From an uncultured Erysipelotrichaceae bacterium (GTDB lineage Bacteria; Bacillota_I; Bacilli_A; RF39; UBA660), in the NCBI GenBank assembly GCA_902783435.1, contig CACZQV010000028.1, positions 1 through 37,786 on the forward strand: a DNA stretch of 37,786 bases, in the 5' to 3' direction. The notes under the pieces were generated by a model. That model did no database searches, was not told where the DNA came from, and saw only the letters and a program-made list of their open reading frames with translations. The translations under genes were made by a program, and so were the position numbers. Positions within the stretch are counted from its first letter, which is position 1. Each line of letters begins with the position of its first letter. This document shows positions 7,589-16,333 of the stretch, piece by piece.

Positions 7589-10135
7589 ATGTTAGAGATA
7601 AAGAATATTACAAAAACTTATAAGACTGAAGGTTTTACTCAAAAAGCTTTAGACAAAGTAAGTATAAATTTTAGAGAATGTGAATTTGCATCTATTTTAG
7701 GACCTAGTGGTTCTGGTAAAACAACATTATTAAATATTATTGGGGGACTTGATCATTATGACTCTGGTAATTTAGTTATAAATGGAGTTAGTACTAAGAA
7801 ATATAATGATAGAGATTGGGATACTTATAGAAATCATAGAGTTGGTTTTGTATTTCAAAATTATAATTTGATATCTCATCAGACAGTTTTAGCTAATGTA
7901 GAGTTAGCTCTTACTTTATCTGGTATATCTAAGAAAGAAAGAGTAAAAAGAGCAAAAGATGCGTTAGTAAGAGTTGGTTTAAAAGATCATATGAAAAAAC
8001 GTCCTTCACAATTATCTGGTGGACAAATGCAAAGAGTTGCGATTGCACGTGCTTTAGTAAATGATCCAGATATATTACTTGCTGATGAACCAACAGGTGC
8101 ACTTGATACTAATACTAGTAAACAAGTTATGGATTTACTTCAAGAAATAGCTAATGAAAAATTAGTTATTATGGTTACTCATAATCCTGAACTTGCAAAT
8201 ATTTATTCTAATCGTATTATAAGATTACAAGATGGAGAAATAATAGATGATTCTAATCCATACGAAGAAGGAAAAGAAGAAAAAGAAGTAGTAGATAATC
8301 CTAAGAAAACTTCTATGAGTTTTATAACTGCACTTAGTTTATCTTTAAATAATTTAATGACTAAGAAAGGTAGAACTATTTTAACTGCTTTTGCAGGAAG
8401 TATTGGTATTATTGGTATTGCTTTAATACTTAGTTTAGCTCATGGTATTAATAGTTTCATAGATAAGACAGAAGAAGAGACTTTAAGTTCTTATCCATTA
8501 CAAATAAGAAAAGAATCAGTTGATATGACTGCAATACTTCAATCATTTGCTGATGCTAGTAAGACTAAAAAATATAAAGATGATGATATTCATTCAATGA
8601 ATGTCATGGGTGATATGTTTGAAAATATGAGTCAAAAAGTTAAACGTAATGATATGAAGAATTTTAGAGAATATTTAGAAAAAAATAAAGATATTAAAAA
8701 ATATACTAGTGATATAGAATATTCATATGATGTAACACTTAATTTATATAAAGAAGATACTTCTAAAATAGTTAGAGTTAATCCAACTACAGTTTATGAT
8801 ACTTTAGGTATGGGTACTAGTGGAGTATCATCAATGTATAGTTCTATGATGAGTAGTAACGATGTATTCTTTGAAATGATTAATAATGATAAATTATTAA
8901 AACAACAATATGATTTAGTAGCTGGTACTTGGCCAAAAGAATATAATGAAATGGTACTTGTAGTTGGTGAAAATAATGAGATAAGTGATTATACATTATA
9001 TAGTTTAGGAATACTTGATCAAGATGAATTAAAAGAACAATTTACTAATATGACTAGTGGTAAGAAAGTTAAATTTGAGAAACATTCTTATACAACAGAA
9101 GAATTATTAAATTTAAAATTTAAATTAGTTTTAAATACTGATTATTATGTAAAAGAAAATGGTATGTGGATTAGTAAAAAAGATGATGAAGATTATATGA
9201 GAAATCTTATAAATAATTCAGAAGAAGTAAAAATAGTTGGTATTTTACGTGGTAATAGTGAAGCTGTAACTAGTGGTAATAATTATGGTTTAGTTGGATA
9301 TAGACAAGATTTAATGAAACATTTAGTAGAAAAGATTAATGAAACAGAAATAGTTAAAGAACAATTATCTAATCAAGATATAAATGTATTTACTGGAAGT
9401 AAGTTTACTAGTAATTCTACATTTGATATGAATAGTTTAAGTACTGAACAATTAATTGCTTTACAAAATATGAGTCAAGAAGAAATGACTTTATTTATGA
9501 AGAATTATAGTGAGAATATGACTGCTTCTTATGATGAAAATATTAAGAAACTTGGAATAGCAGAATTAGATAATCCTGATACTATATCAATTTATCCAAA
9601 AGATTTTGATTCTAAAGAAGAAATAGTTAAGATTATAAAGAAATATAATAAAGGTAAAAAGAAATCTGAACAAATAGAATATACTGATATAGTTGGTATT
9701 ATGATGAGTAGTGTTCAAACTATAGTTAATGTTATTAGTGCAGTATTAATTGCCTTTGTAGCTATTAGTTTAATAGTATCTAGTATAATGATTGCTATTA
9801 TTACTTATATTTCTGTAATTGAAAGAACTAAAGAAATTGGTATTTTAAGAGCTATGGGTGCTTCTAAGAAAGATATTTCAAGAGTATTTAATGCAGAAAC
9901 ATTAATAGAAGGACTATGTGCTGGTATTATGGGTATTCTTGTTACATTACTTATAAATATTCCTGCTAATATTATTATTAAAAAAGCAGTTAATATTAGT
10001 AATATAGCTAAATTACCTTTAAATGGAGCTATTATACTTATTATTATTAGTATATTATTAACTGTTATTGCAGGATTTATTCCAGCTAAGATAGCATCAA
10101 GAAAAGATCCAGTAGAGGCACTTAGAAGTGAATAG
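7589..10135 (+). CDS. MacB-type ABC transporter, ATPase fused to permease
   Basis: An 848-residue protein. Residues 1-225 form a MacB/LolD-class ATPase: Walker [10 protein letters not shown] (38-46), signature LSGGQ (142-146), Walker B with ADEPTGALD (165-173), switch His in VTHNP (198). Residues 245-848 form a MacB/FtsX-type permease: one membrane segment (about 260-285), a large extracytoplasmic domain (about 290-690) and three C-terminal membrane segments (about 705-840) including the FtsX-like [19 protein letters not shown]. Such mechanotransmission transporters work as dimers and move peptides, lipoproteins or antibiotics out of the membrane rather than across it; the substrate here is unknown. 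No separate adaptor (MacA) gene is next to it. The stop codon overlaps the start of the tag gene. Confidence 0.9.
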   Translation: MLEIKNITKTYKTEGFTQKALDKVSINFRECEFASILGPSGSGKTTLLNIIGGLDHYDSGNLVINGVSTKKYNDRDWDTYRNHRVGFVFQNYNLISHQTVLANVELALTLSGISKKERVKRAKDALVRVGLKDHMKKRPSQLSGGQMQRVAIARALVNDPDILLADEPTGALDTNTSKQVMDLLQEIANEKLVIMVTHNPELANIYSNRIIRLQDGEIIDDSNPYEEGKEEKEVVDNPKKTSMSFITALSLSLNNLMTKKGRTILTAFAGSIGIIGIALILSLAHGINSFIDKTEEETLSSYPLQIRKESVDMTAILQSFADASKTKKYKDDDIHSMNVMGDMFENMSQKVKRNDMKNFREYLEKNKDIKKYTSDIEYSYDVTLNLYKEDTSKIVRVNPTTVYDTLGMGTSGVSSMYSSMMSSNDVFFEMINNDKLLKQQYDLVAGTWPKEYNEMVLVVGENNEISDYTLYSLGILDQDELKEQFTNMTSGKKVKFEKHSYTTEELLNLKFKLVLNTDYYVKENGMWISKKDDEDYMRNLINNSEEVKIVGILRGNSEAVTSGNNYGLVGYRQDLMKHLVEKINETEIVKEQLSNQDINVFTGSKFTSNSTFDMNSLSTEQLIALQNMSQEEMTLFMKNYSENMTASYDENIKKLGIAELDNPDTISIYPKDFDSKEEIVKIIKKYNKGKKKSEQIEYTDIVGIMMSSVQTIVNVISAVLIAFVAISLIVSSIMIAIITYISVIERTKEIGILRAMGASKKDISRVFNAETLIEGLCAGIMGILVTLLINIPANIIIKKAVNISNIAKLPLNGAIILIIISILLTVIAGFIPAKIASRKDPVEALRSE

Positions 10136-10670
10136 ATGTTTCTGGGTAAATTTAAATAATCCAAGATATGTAGATTATCATGATAAAGAATGGTGTGTTC
10201 CGTCACACGATGATAACTACTTATTTGAAATGTTAGTATTAGAATCATTTCAAGCAGGGTTATCATGGGAATGTATTTTAAATAAAAGAGATTATTTTAA
10301 ATCTTCTTTTGATAATTTTGATTATAAAAAAATATCAAAATATGATGAATCTAAAATATTAGAATTATTAAATAATAAAAATATAATTAGAAATAAATTA
10401 AAAATTAAAGCTACTATTACTAATAGTAAGATATTTATGGATATACAAAAAGAGTATGGTAGTTTTTCTAATTATATATGGAGTTTTACTAATAATAATG
10501 TAATTGATCATAATGGAGAAGTTATTACTTCTAATGAGTTAAGTGATACTATTAGTAAAGACTTAAAAAAACGAGGTATGAAATTTGTAGGTACTACAAT
10601 AATTTATTCATATCTACAAGCTATTGGTATAGTTAATGATCATGATTTAAATTGTGATTTTAGAAAATAA
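10128..10670 (+). CDS. tag: DNA-3-methyladenine glycosylase I
   Basis: A 180-residue protein that removes 3-methyladenine from alkylated DNA. The start [20 protein letters not shown] matches the Tag family from its first residues, which fixes the GTG at 10128 as the start; AGAGG lies nine bases upstream. Zinc ligands expected in Tag are present: Cys4, His18, His172 and Cys176 (NDHDLNC). Catalytic-region residues Glu39 and Trp46 (ESFQAGLSWE) are conserved. The length is normal. The gene overlaps the MacB-type gene by 8 bases, so translation is probably coupled although the functions look unrelated. A strong terminator follows. Confidence 0.95.
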   Translation: MNRCFWVNLNNPRYVDYHDKEWCVPSHDDNYLFEMLVLESFQAGLSWECILNKRDYFKSSFDNFDYKKISKYDESKILELLNNKNIIRNKLKIKATITNSKIFMDIQKEYGSFSNYIWSFTNNNVIDHNGEVITSNELSDTISKDLKKRGMKFVGTTIIYSYLQAIGIVNDHDLNCDFRK

Positions 10671-10712
10671 ATATTTTTAATATAAAAAATATATTTAATT
10701 TCAAATTTCTAT

Positions 10713-10745
10713 ATAGATGAATTTTATAAATTCATCTATTTTTTT
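10713..10745 (+). terminator. Intrinsic terminator after tag
   Basis: A perfect 12-pair stem, ATAGATGAATTT (10713-10724) and AAATTCATCTAT (10728-10739), loop TAT, followed by a T-run to 10745. Confidence 0.85.
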
Positions 10746-10769
10746 ATTTAAATATTTATTTTTCTTACT

Positions 10770-10798
10770 TTTACAAAATATTTTATCTATGTTATAAC
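10770..10798 (+). promoter_or_regulatory. Sigma-A promoter of the YhcG-like gene
   Basis: TTTACA (10770-10775), a 17-base spacer and TATAAC (10793-10798), with the extended element TG at 10790-10791. Confidence 0.7.
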
Positions 10799-10813
10799 AC
10801 TCTTTCAAAGGAA

Positions 10814-11713
10814 GTGATTTATATAGATTATTATGACAAAATAAAAGAAAATTTACTTAAATGTGATGCTTATGATAGAGTAAAAGACTATTCTAAGAAT
10901 AGAAATAGAGTTATTACTTATTTTGAAAATGGAAGAATACTAACTGAAGCAGGAGGTAAATATGGGGATAATATAATAGATGAATATGCTAAAAAGTTAG
11001 TTATTGAAGTTGGAAAAAAGTATAATCGTAGAACTTTATTTAGAATGAAACAATTTTATAATGTATTTAAAAATGAAAAAGTGTCGCAATTGGCGACACA
11101 ATTGACTTGGAGTCATTATATTGAATTATTAGTTATTAAAGATAAAAATGAAATGGAGTATTACATCAATATTTCTCTTGAACAAAAATTAAGTAGAAAT
11201 GATTTAAGAAATAAAATAAAAAATAGAGAATATAAAAGATTGTCAAATAAAACTAAAAATAAACTAATTAGTAAGGAAAAATTAGAAATAGAAGATTTAG
11301 TTCCAAATCCAATAATTATAAAAAATAATAGTTTAGATAAAAATATATCTGAATATGTATTAAAATTATTAATACTAGATAATTTAGATGATTTTTTAAG
11401 ACAATTAGGTACTGGTTTTTCTTATATAGGAAATGAATATAAAATAAAGGTTGATGATAATTATAATTATATAGATCTATTATTATTTAATTATGAATCT
11501 AATTGTTTTGTAGTAGTAGAGTTAAAAATTACTGAATTAAAGAAAGAACATATAGGACAAATCCAGTTTTATATGAATTACATTAATGATAATTTAAAGA
11601 AGATAAATCAAAATGATACTATAGGTATAATAATATGTAGAGAAGATAATAAATATGTAATTAAATATTGTGTTGATAAGAAAATTATAAGTAGAAAATA
11701 TGAATTAGTATGA
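10814..11713 (+). CDS. YhcG-type PDDEXK nuclease-family protein (DUF1016)
   Basis: A protein of up to 299 residues. The N-terminal part has the YhcG helical domain (AYDRVKDYSKNRN, YGDNIIDEYAKKL, LTWSHYIELL). The C-terminal part is a PD-(D/E)xK nuclease-like fold with Asp221 (YIDLLLF), Glu236-x-Lys238 (VVVELK) and the family sequence EHIGQIQFYMNYIN. YhcG proteins are often about 330-390 residues; this one is shorter around 140-170. The family is often found with restriction or defence genes and its function is unsettled; none is visible here. The start is doubtful. GTG at 10814 lies inside the ribosome site AAAGGAAGTGATTT, while the normal spacing and the usual family N-terminus (M-DYYDKIKENLL) point to codon 4, an ATA at 10823. 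I give the only standard start. Confidence 0.8.
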   Translation: MIYIDYYDKIKENLLKCDAYDRVKDYSKNRNRVITYFENGRILTEAGGKYGDNIIDEYAKKLVIEVGKKYNRRTLFRMKQFYNVFKNEKVSQLATQLTWSHYIELLVIKDKNEMEYYINISLEQKLSRNDLRNKIKNREYKRLSNKTKNKLISKEKLEIEDLVPNPIIIKNNSLDKNISEYVLKLLILDNLDDFLRQLGTGFSYIGNEYKIKVDDNYNYIDLLLFNYESNCFVVVELKITELKKEHIGQIQFYMNYINDNLKKINQNDTIGIIICREDNKYVIKYCVDKKIISRKYELV

Positions 11714-11719
11714 TTTTTG

Positions 11720-11750
11720 TTGGACAAATTATAAAAAAATGTGGTATATT
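11720..11750 (+). promoter_or_regulatory. Sigma-A promoter of the tandem surface-protein genes
   Basis: TGGACA (11721-11726), an 18-base spacer and TATATT (11745-11750) with an extended TG element at 11742-11743. It starts a unit that probably includes both paralogues, since no terminator separates them. Confidence 0.6.
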
Positions 11751-11772
11751 TAATTCATAATAGGAGTCGTGT

Positions 11773-13101
11773 ATGAAAAATAAAAGAAAGAAAAAGAATA
11801 AATTATTTTTATTACTATTAATAATATTAGGAATAAGTGTAGGTTTTGCATTACTTAGTACTACATTAAATATTACAGGTACTGCGGGAGTTAATAAAAA
11901 TATATGGGATATCCATTGGGATCAAGATAGTATCCAAGTAACTGAAAATAGTGTAGCTGCAGAAACTCCAACTGTTACAGAAAATGGTCAAAAATTATCT
12001 TATGAAGTTACATTAGAATTACCAGGAGACTTTTATGAATTTACAATAGACGCGGTAAATGCAGGTACAATAGATGGAATGATATCAATAGATGGATTGA
12101 ATCCAACAATTACATATGCAGATGGTTCACCTGCAACATTACCAAGTGATATACATTACAGTGTAACTTATGCAGATGGATCTCCTGTAGAACAATATCA
12201 TAAATTAGCTAAAAGAGTAGATGCGAATACACCGACAAGAGAAAAATTTAAAATAAGAATTGAATTTGATAAAGAAGCGACATCTCCAATAGGAGAAGAT
12301 AAAATATATAAGATTAATGATGATGTACCATATACTCAAGGTGATGAGAGGGCTAAAGATAGAGAAAATGATGATGATACTGCAGATGATTTCTTCTTTG
12401 ATGGAGAAAACTTTATAACAAATGTAGATTCATATACAGGAATATATTTTAAATTTCCAAAGAATTATGAAAATATGAGCTATGTATTATATTATGATTT
12501 GGATAATGATATTAATTACATTGGACCATATGATGGTGAACAAGCTTGTATTAATTATAAACTAGAATTAATTAATGCAGGCGTAGAAGAAGACTCTTGG
12601 GATAAGAATAAATGGCCGACAGCAGAAGAATTTAGAGAAGATGCTATGGAACACATAAGATGTACCCCACAAAATGCAAGTGAAATGTGTATGCGTCGTA
12701 ATAATAAAGAAGTGTGTATAAAACAAGATGAAATAGAAAATTGGGATTGTAATTATAATAGTGAAACAGGCAAATGTGATAATACTAATGGTTTTACGGC
12801 AAAATTATCTGACACATGCATAAGTATGGGATTAGATTTAGTTTTAATTGTAGATTTAGCAGAAGAAAAGGAACTTATTGGAACAAACAAGGAACTTGTT
12901 GAAGGAGAAGACATATTTGATGCACTTATGGATCAAGAAAGGATAATGATTTTACAAGTAGTATTACCTACTAGATTAATTCAACCACTTATATTTTCAG
13001 ATACAAAATATGCAAGTTGTATTATTGATGAATATGTAACTTCTGAGACTTTTTCTCCTGAGGCTGGTAGAAATTATCGTTGTGAAAAAAACAGCAATTA
13101 A
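11773..13101 (+). CDS. TasA-like surface protein, first of a tandem pair
   Basis: A 442-residue protein. A Lys/Arg-rich start and a hydrophobic segment (about 11-29, ending GFALLSTTLNITGTAGV) form the export signal or anchor. Residues 40-185 form a beta-sandwich-like domain with LELPGDFYEFTIDAVNAG, which reads like the PGD...N-x-G-T core of TasA/camelysin proteins; such proteins have SipW-type signal peptides. I infer the resemblance from motifs only. Residues 255-440 are unlike the start and Cys-rich (259, 297, 306, 315, 326, 335, 349, 416, 437), with spacing C-x8-C-x10-C-x8-C partly shared with the next gene. It shares its N-terminus with the next gene and with the giant gene at 29423. The function is probably extracellular matrix, fibre or pilus-like. 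The start follows TAGGAG. Confidence 0.7.
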   Translation: MKNKRKKKNKLFLLLLIILGISVGFALLSTTLNITGTAGVNKNIWDIHWDQDSIQVTENSVAAETPTVTENGQKLSYEVTLELPGDFYEFTIDAVNAGTIDGMISIDGLNPTITYADGSPATLPSDIHYSVTYADGSPVEQYHKLAKRVDANTPTREKFKIRIEFDKEATSPIGEDKIYKINDDVPYTQGDERAKDRENDDDTADDFFFDGENFITNVDSYTGIYFKFPKNYENMSYVLYYDLDNDINYIGPYDGEQACINYKLELINAGVEEDSWDKNKWPTAEEFREDAMEHIRCTPQNASEMCMRRNNKEVCIKQDEIENWDCNYNSETGKCDNTNGFTAKLSDTCISMGLDLVLIVDLAEEKELIGTNKELVEGEDIFDALMDQERIMILQVVLPTRLIQPLIFSDTKYASCIIDEYVTSETFSPEAGRNYRCEKNSN

Positions 13102-13141
13102 TAGCCGTTTGAGTTTGTTTAATTTGAAATAGGAGTCGTAT

Positions 13142-14452
13142 ATGAAGAATAGAAAAAAGAGAAATAAAATATATTTATATTTATTAGTAATTTTAGGATT
13201 AACAGTAGGATTTGCACTTCTTAGTACTACATTAAATATTAATGGTACTGCGGGAATAAAAAAGAATACGTGGGATATTCACTGGGATAAAAATAGTATT
13301 CAAGTAACTGAAAACTCAGTTCAAGCAGAAACTCCAACAGTAACAGAAGATGGTCAAAAAGTGTCATATGAAGTTACTTTAGAATTACCAGGAGACTTCT
13401 ATGAATTTACAATAGATGCGGTAAATGCAGGAACAATAGATGGTATGGTAAATATAGGAGGATTAACTCCAACTATAAAGAATAAAACAACAGGTGAAGT
13501 AACAACATTACCAAGTTATATAAAATACTCTGTAACATATGCAGATGGATCTCCAATAGAAGAATTTCATAAATTAGCTAAAAGAGTAGATGCAGATACT
13601 CCTACAAGAGAAAAATTTAAAATAAGAATAGAATATGATTCTAATTCAAAAGAGTTAAGTGATGATGATAAAGAATTTGAAATAGATGATGACTTACCAT
13701 ATATCCCAGATGATGGACGCGGTAAAGATAGGAAAGATGGTCGTACAGTTTATATAAATCATTTAGGAAAAAGTGAAACTTTAGATCCTACATGGAAACA
13801 TTATTTTAAAGTTAAGTTAAATGAAATAACTACTACAAATGATATATATACTATTTTTGGAGAAGATGCAGGTGAAACCGTAGATTTGTATAGTATGATT
13901 GGTTGGAAATTTTCTTCTTTACAGGAATGTAATAGTTTTAAAGAATATGTTTATGGTACTGATTCTTCTGTTAGTTGTGATGTAATATTTCAAAGTGGTA
14001 CTAAACATACTATTGTAGAAGATGTAGATGGTTGTATATTAATGAAAGATGGAAAAGAATTTTGTTATGATTATAATAAATTTGATTGTGATTTTGATGA
14101 ATCAATAGGAGAATGTAAAAATTCTAGTACATATGCTTTACAAAAGAAAAATGAGGCTTTAAGTAGGAATGGATATTATACTGCAAGTCGTAGAACTCTA
14201 GATAATACTTTTGGAACAGTATTCTATAATGGAAATATTGGTACTGATTTTGATACTACTACTGCTGATGCTTTTATAAATATAGAAAATGGTCCGTCTT
14301 TTTATTCTGGTGGTGCAGATATGTTGGCTATGATAATTGATGCTAGATATGATGAAGGTGCATATAGCTGTTATTATATGGGAAATGTTAATCAAATGGT
14401 TCAGTTTGATACAGTTGATGTTGAAACGAAAGTAACTTGTAAAGAAGATTAA
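13142..14452 (+). CDS. TasA-like surface protein, second of a tandem pair
   Basis: A 436-residue paralogue of the preceding protein. Residues 1-165 are close to identical in pattern (GFALLSTTLNINGTAGI, LELPGDFYEFTIDAVNAG, KLAKRVDADTPTREKFKIRI). After about residue 190 the two diverge. Conserved there is a Cys module, C298-x9-C308-x7-C316-x8-C325 (CILMKDGKEFC...DCDFDESIGEC), and a C-terminal Cys pair (410, 433). Gly, Tyr and Asn-rich sequence lies between them. The upstream bases AATAGGAGTCGTRTATGAA are nearly the same before both genes, showing a recent duplication that includes the ribosome site. There is no C-terminal sortase motif or membrane segment, so attachment must come from the N-terminus or from assembly. 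A pilin-like C-terminal domain is possible but unproven. Confidence 0.7.
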   Translation: MKNRKKRNKIYLYLLVILGLTVGFALLSTTLNINGTAGIKKNTWDIHWDKNSIQVTENSVQAETPTVTEDGQKVSYEVTLELPGDFYEFTIDAVNAGTIDGMVNIGGLTPTIKNKTTGEVTTLPSYIKYSVTYADGSPIEEFHKLAKRVDADTPTREKFKIRIEYDSNSKELSDDDKEFEIDDDLPYIPDDGRGKDRKDGRTVYINHLGKSETLDPTWKHYFKVKLNEITTTNDIYTIFGEDAGETVDLYSMIGWKFSSLQECNSFKEYVYGTDSSVSCDVIFQSGTKHTIVEDVDGCILMKDGKEFCYDYNKFDCDFDESIGECKNSSTYALQKKNEALSRNGYYTASRRTLDNTFGTVFYNGNIGTDFDTTTADAFINIENGPSFYSGGADMLAMIIDARYDEGAYSCYYMGNVNQMVQFDTVDVETKVTCKED

Positions 14453-14498
14453 TATATTATTGTATATTGATATGTTTAAAATTAATTGTAAATATAAT

Positions 14499-14532
14499 AA
14501 AAAAGGAATAGTATTTCTTTACTATTCTTTTT
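14499..14532 (+). terminator. Intrinsic terminator after the tandem pair
   Basis: GAATAGTA (14506-14513), loop 14514-14519, TACTATTC (14520-14527), extended by A and T runs with one bulged G. Confidence 0.75.
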
Positions 14533-14572
14533 ATTTGAGTTAAAATTATAGGTGCGTAGAAAGAGGGATTTA

Positions 14573-16333
14573 ATGTTAAAATTATTTAAAAATTTAGAAA
14601 AAAAAGATTATTTAATTATGTTATTTGTAGCTATATTAGTTATATTTTCAGTATTTTTAGATTTAAGATTACCTGAATATATGAGTGATATAACAGTACT
14701 TGTACAAACTGAAGATTCTACTATGAATGAAATACTTAAAGCTGGTGCTTATATGTTAGGGTGTGCAGTACTTAGTATGGGATGTACTATAGTAGTTGGA
14801 TATTTAACATCTTTACTTTCAGCTAGATTTTCTAGAAATATTAGAAAACGTATATTTGAAAAAGTTGAATCTTTTGGAATAGCTGAGATTAAGAAGTTTT
14901 CTACTGCTAGTTTAATTACTCGTACTACTAATGATGTTACTCAAATAGAAATGCTTTTAGCTATGGGATTACAATTACTTATTAAAGCTCCGATAATGGC
15001 AGTTTGGGCACTTTTAAAGATAATTGGTAAGAGTGCAGAATTAAGTACAGTTACAGGTATAGGTGTAATTATTATTGTAGTTACTAATTTAATTATTATT
15101 GGAATAGTTTCTCCTAGATTTAAGAGAATACAAAAACTTACTGATAAGATTAATGGTGTAACTAGAGAAAATATTACTGGTATTCGTGTAATACATGCAT
15201 TTAATGCAGAAAAGTTTAGTGAAAAGAGATTTAATGATGTTAATGATGATTTAACTGGTATTCATTTAACTGTTACTAAAACTTTTGCTTTAATGGATCC
15301 TGTAATGAACTTTGTTATGCATTTTCAACATTTAGGTATATATTTAGTTGGAGCTTATTTAATAGTTAATAGTGGTATGATGGATAAGATTAATATATTT
15401 AGTAATATGGTAGTATTTGCTAGTTATGGTATACAAGTAATTATATCTTTCTTAATGCTTACTATGATATTTATGGTACTTCCAAGAGCTACTGTTTCAG
15501 CTAATCGTATTAATGAAGTGCTTGATGAAGATATTTCGATTATATCTGGAGATTTTAAAGGTAAAACTGCTGAGACTGGTGTAGTTGAATTTAAAAATGT
15601 TAGTTTCAAGTATCCTGATGCAGATGAATATTTATTAAAGAATATTAGTTTTAAAGTTAATAAGGGTGAAACTATTGCGTTTATTGGATCTACTGGTAGT
15701 GGTAAATCTACTTTAATTAATTTAGTACCTAGAATGTATGATGCTACTGATGGAGAAGTATTAGTAGATGGTGTTAATGTAAAAGATTATGATTTACATG
15801 AATTAAATAATAGAATAGGGTATATTTCTCAAAAAGCAGTTATGTTTACTGGTACTGTAGAAGAAAATGTAGCATACGGAGATAATGGTCGTAAGAAACC
15901 TAATCTTGAAAAGGTTAAAGAAGCAATTAAAATAGCTCAAGGTACTGATTTCGTTGAAAAGATGGATAAGAATTATAAAGCACCTATAGCTCGTGGTGGT
16001 ACTAATGTTTCAGGTGGTCAAAAACAAAGACTATCTATTGCAAGAGCCATAGCTAGGGATCCTGAAATATATATATTTGATGATTCATTTAGTGCACTTG
16101 ATTATCAAACAGATGCAAAACTTAGAAGTGAATTAAAGAAACATATGAAAGATGCTACTAGTATGATAGTTGCTCAAAGAATTGGTACTATTATGAATGC
16201 AGATAAAATAATTGTTTTAGATAAAGGAGAATGTGTAGGTATTGGTACACATAAAGAATTATTAAAGACTTGTGATGTATACAAAGAAATTGCTTTATCA
16301 CAACTTAGTGAGGAGGAGTTACAAAATGCCTAG
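14573..16333 (+). CDS. Heterodimeric ABC exporter, subunit with degenerate ATP site
   Basis: A 586-residue half-exporter of the BmrC/TM287/LmrC type. Six membrane segments fill residues 10-310, with coupling sequence (ENITGIRVIHAFNAE). ATPase motifs: Walker A GSTGSGKST (372-380), signature VSGGQ (479-483). The Walker B catalytic Glu is replaced by Asp (YIFDDS, Asp504), and the switch His is replaced by Gln (VAQRIGT, Gln535). Those two changes mark the degenerate-site subunit of heterodimeric exporters. The partner is the next gene, which overlaps it by 8 bases. The ATG at 14573 was chosen because AAGAGGGA lies just before it. I see no adjacent MarR-type regulator. Likely substrates are drugs or lipids (family knowledge); the specific one is unknown. 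Confidence 0.9.
   Translation: MLKLFKNLEKKDYLIMLFVAILVIFSVFLDLRLPEYMSDITVLVQTEDSTMNEILKAGAYMLGCAVLSMGCTIVVGYLTSLLSARFSRNIRKRIFEKVESFGIAEIKKFSTASLITRTTNDVTQIEMLLAMGLQLLIKAPIMAVWALLKIIGKSAELSTVTGIGVIIIVVTNLIIIGIVSPRFKRIQKLTDKINGVTRENITGIRVIHAFNAEKFSEKRFNDVNDDLTGIHLTVTKTFALMDPVMNFVMHFQHLGIYLVGAYLIVNSGMMDKINIFSNMVVFASYGIQVIISFLMLTMIFMVLPRATVSANRINEVLDEDISIISGDFKGKTAETGVVEFKNVSFKYPDADEYLLKNISFKVNKGETIAFIGSTGSGKSTLINLVPRMYDATDGEVLVDGVNVKDYDLHELNNRIGYISQKAVMFTGTVEENVAYGDNGRKKPNLEKVKEAIKIAQGTDFVEKMDKNYKAPIARGGTNVSGGQKQRLSIARAIARDPEIYIFDDSFSALDYQTDAKLRSELKKHMKDATSMIVAQRIGTIMNADKIIVLDKGECVGIGTHKELLKTCDVYKEIALSQLSEEELQNA

Noticed and set aside
9805..10266. A 153-codon minus-strand frame opposite the MacB-type permease and tag
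   Set aside because: Both plus-strand genes have clear family matches across this stretch; the antisense translation has no recognisable domain and no ribosome site.
11711..11713. Alternative genetic code (TGA as Trp), suggested by very low GC and Mycoplasma-like DUF285 repeats
   Set aside because: TGA ends the YhcG-like gene and xseA at the expected family lengths, and Trp is encoded by TGG throughout.
12800..13010. Possible frameshift in the C-terminal part of the first tandem surface protein, where similarity to its paralogue is lost
   Set aside because: I read the other frames: they contain stops and do not restore similarity to the second paralogue. Divergence explains it better.
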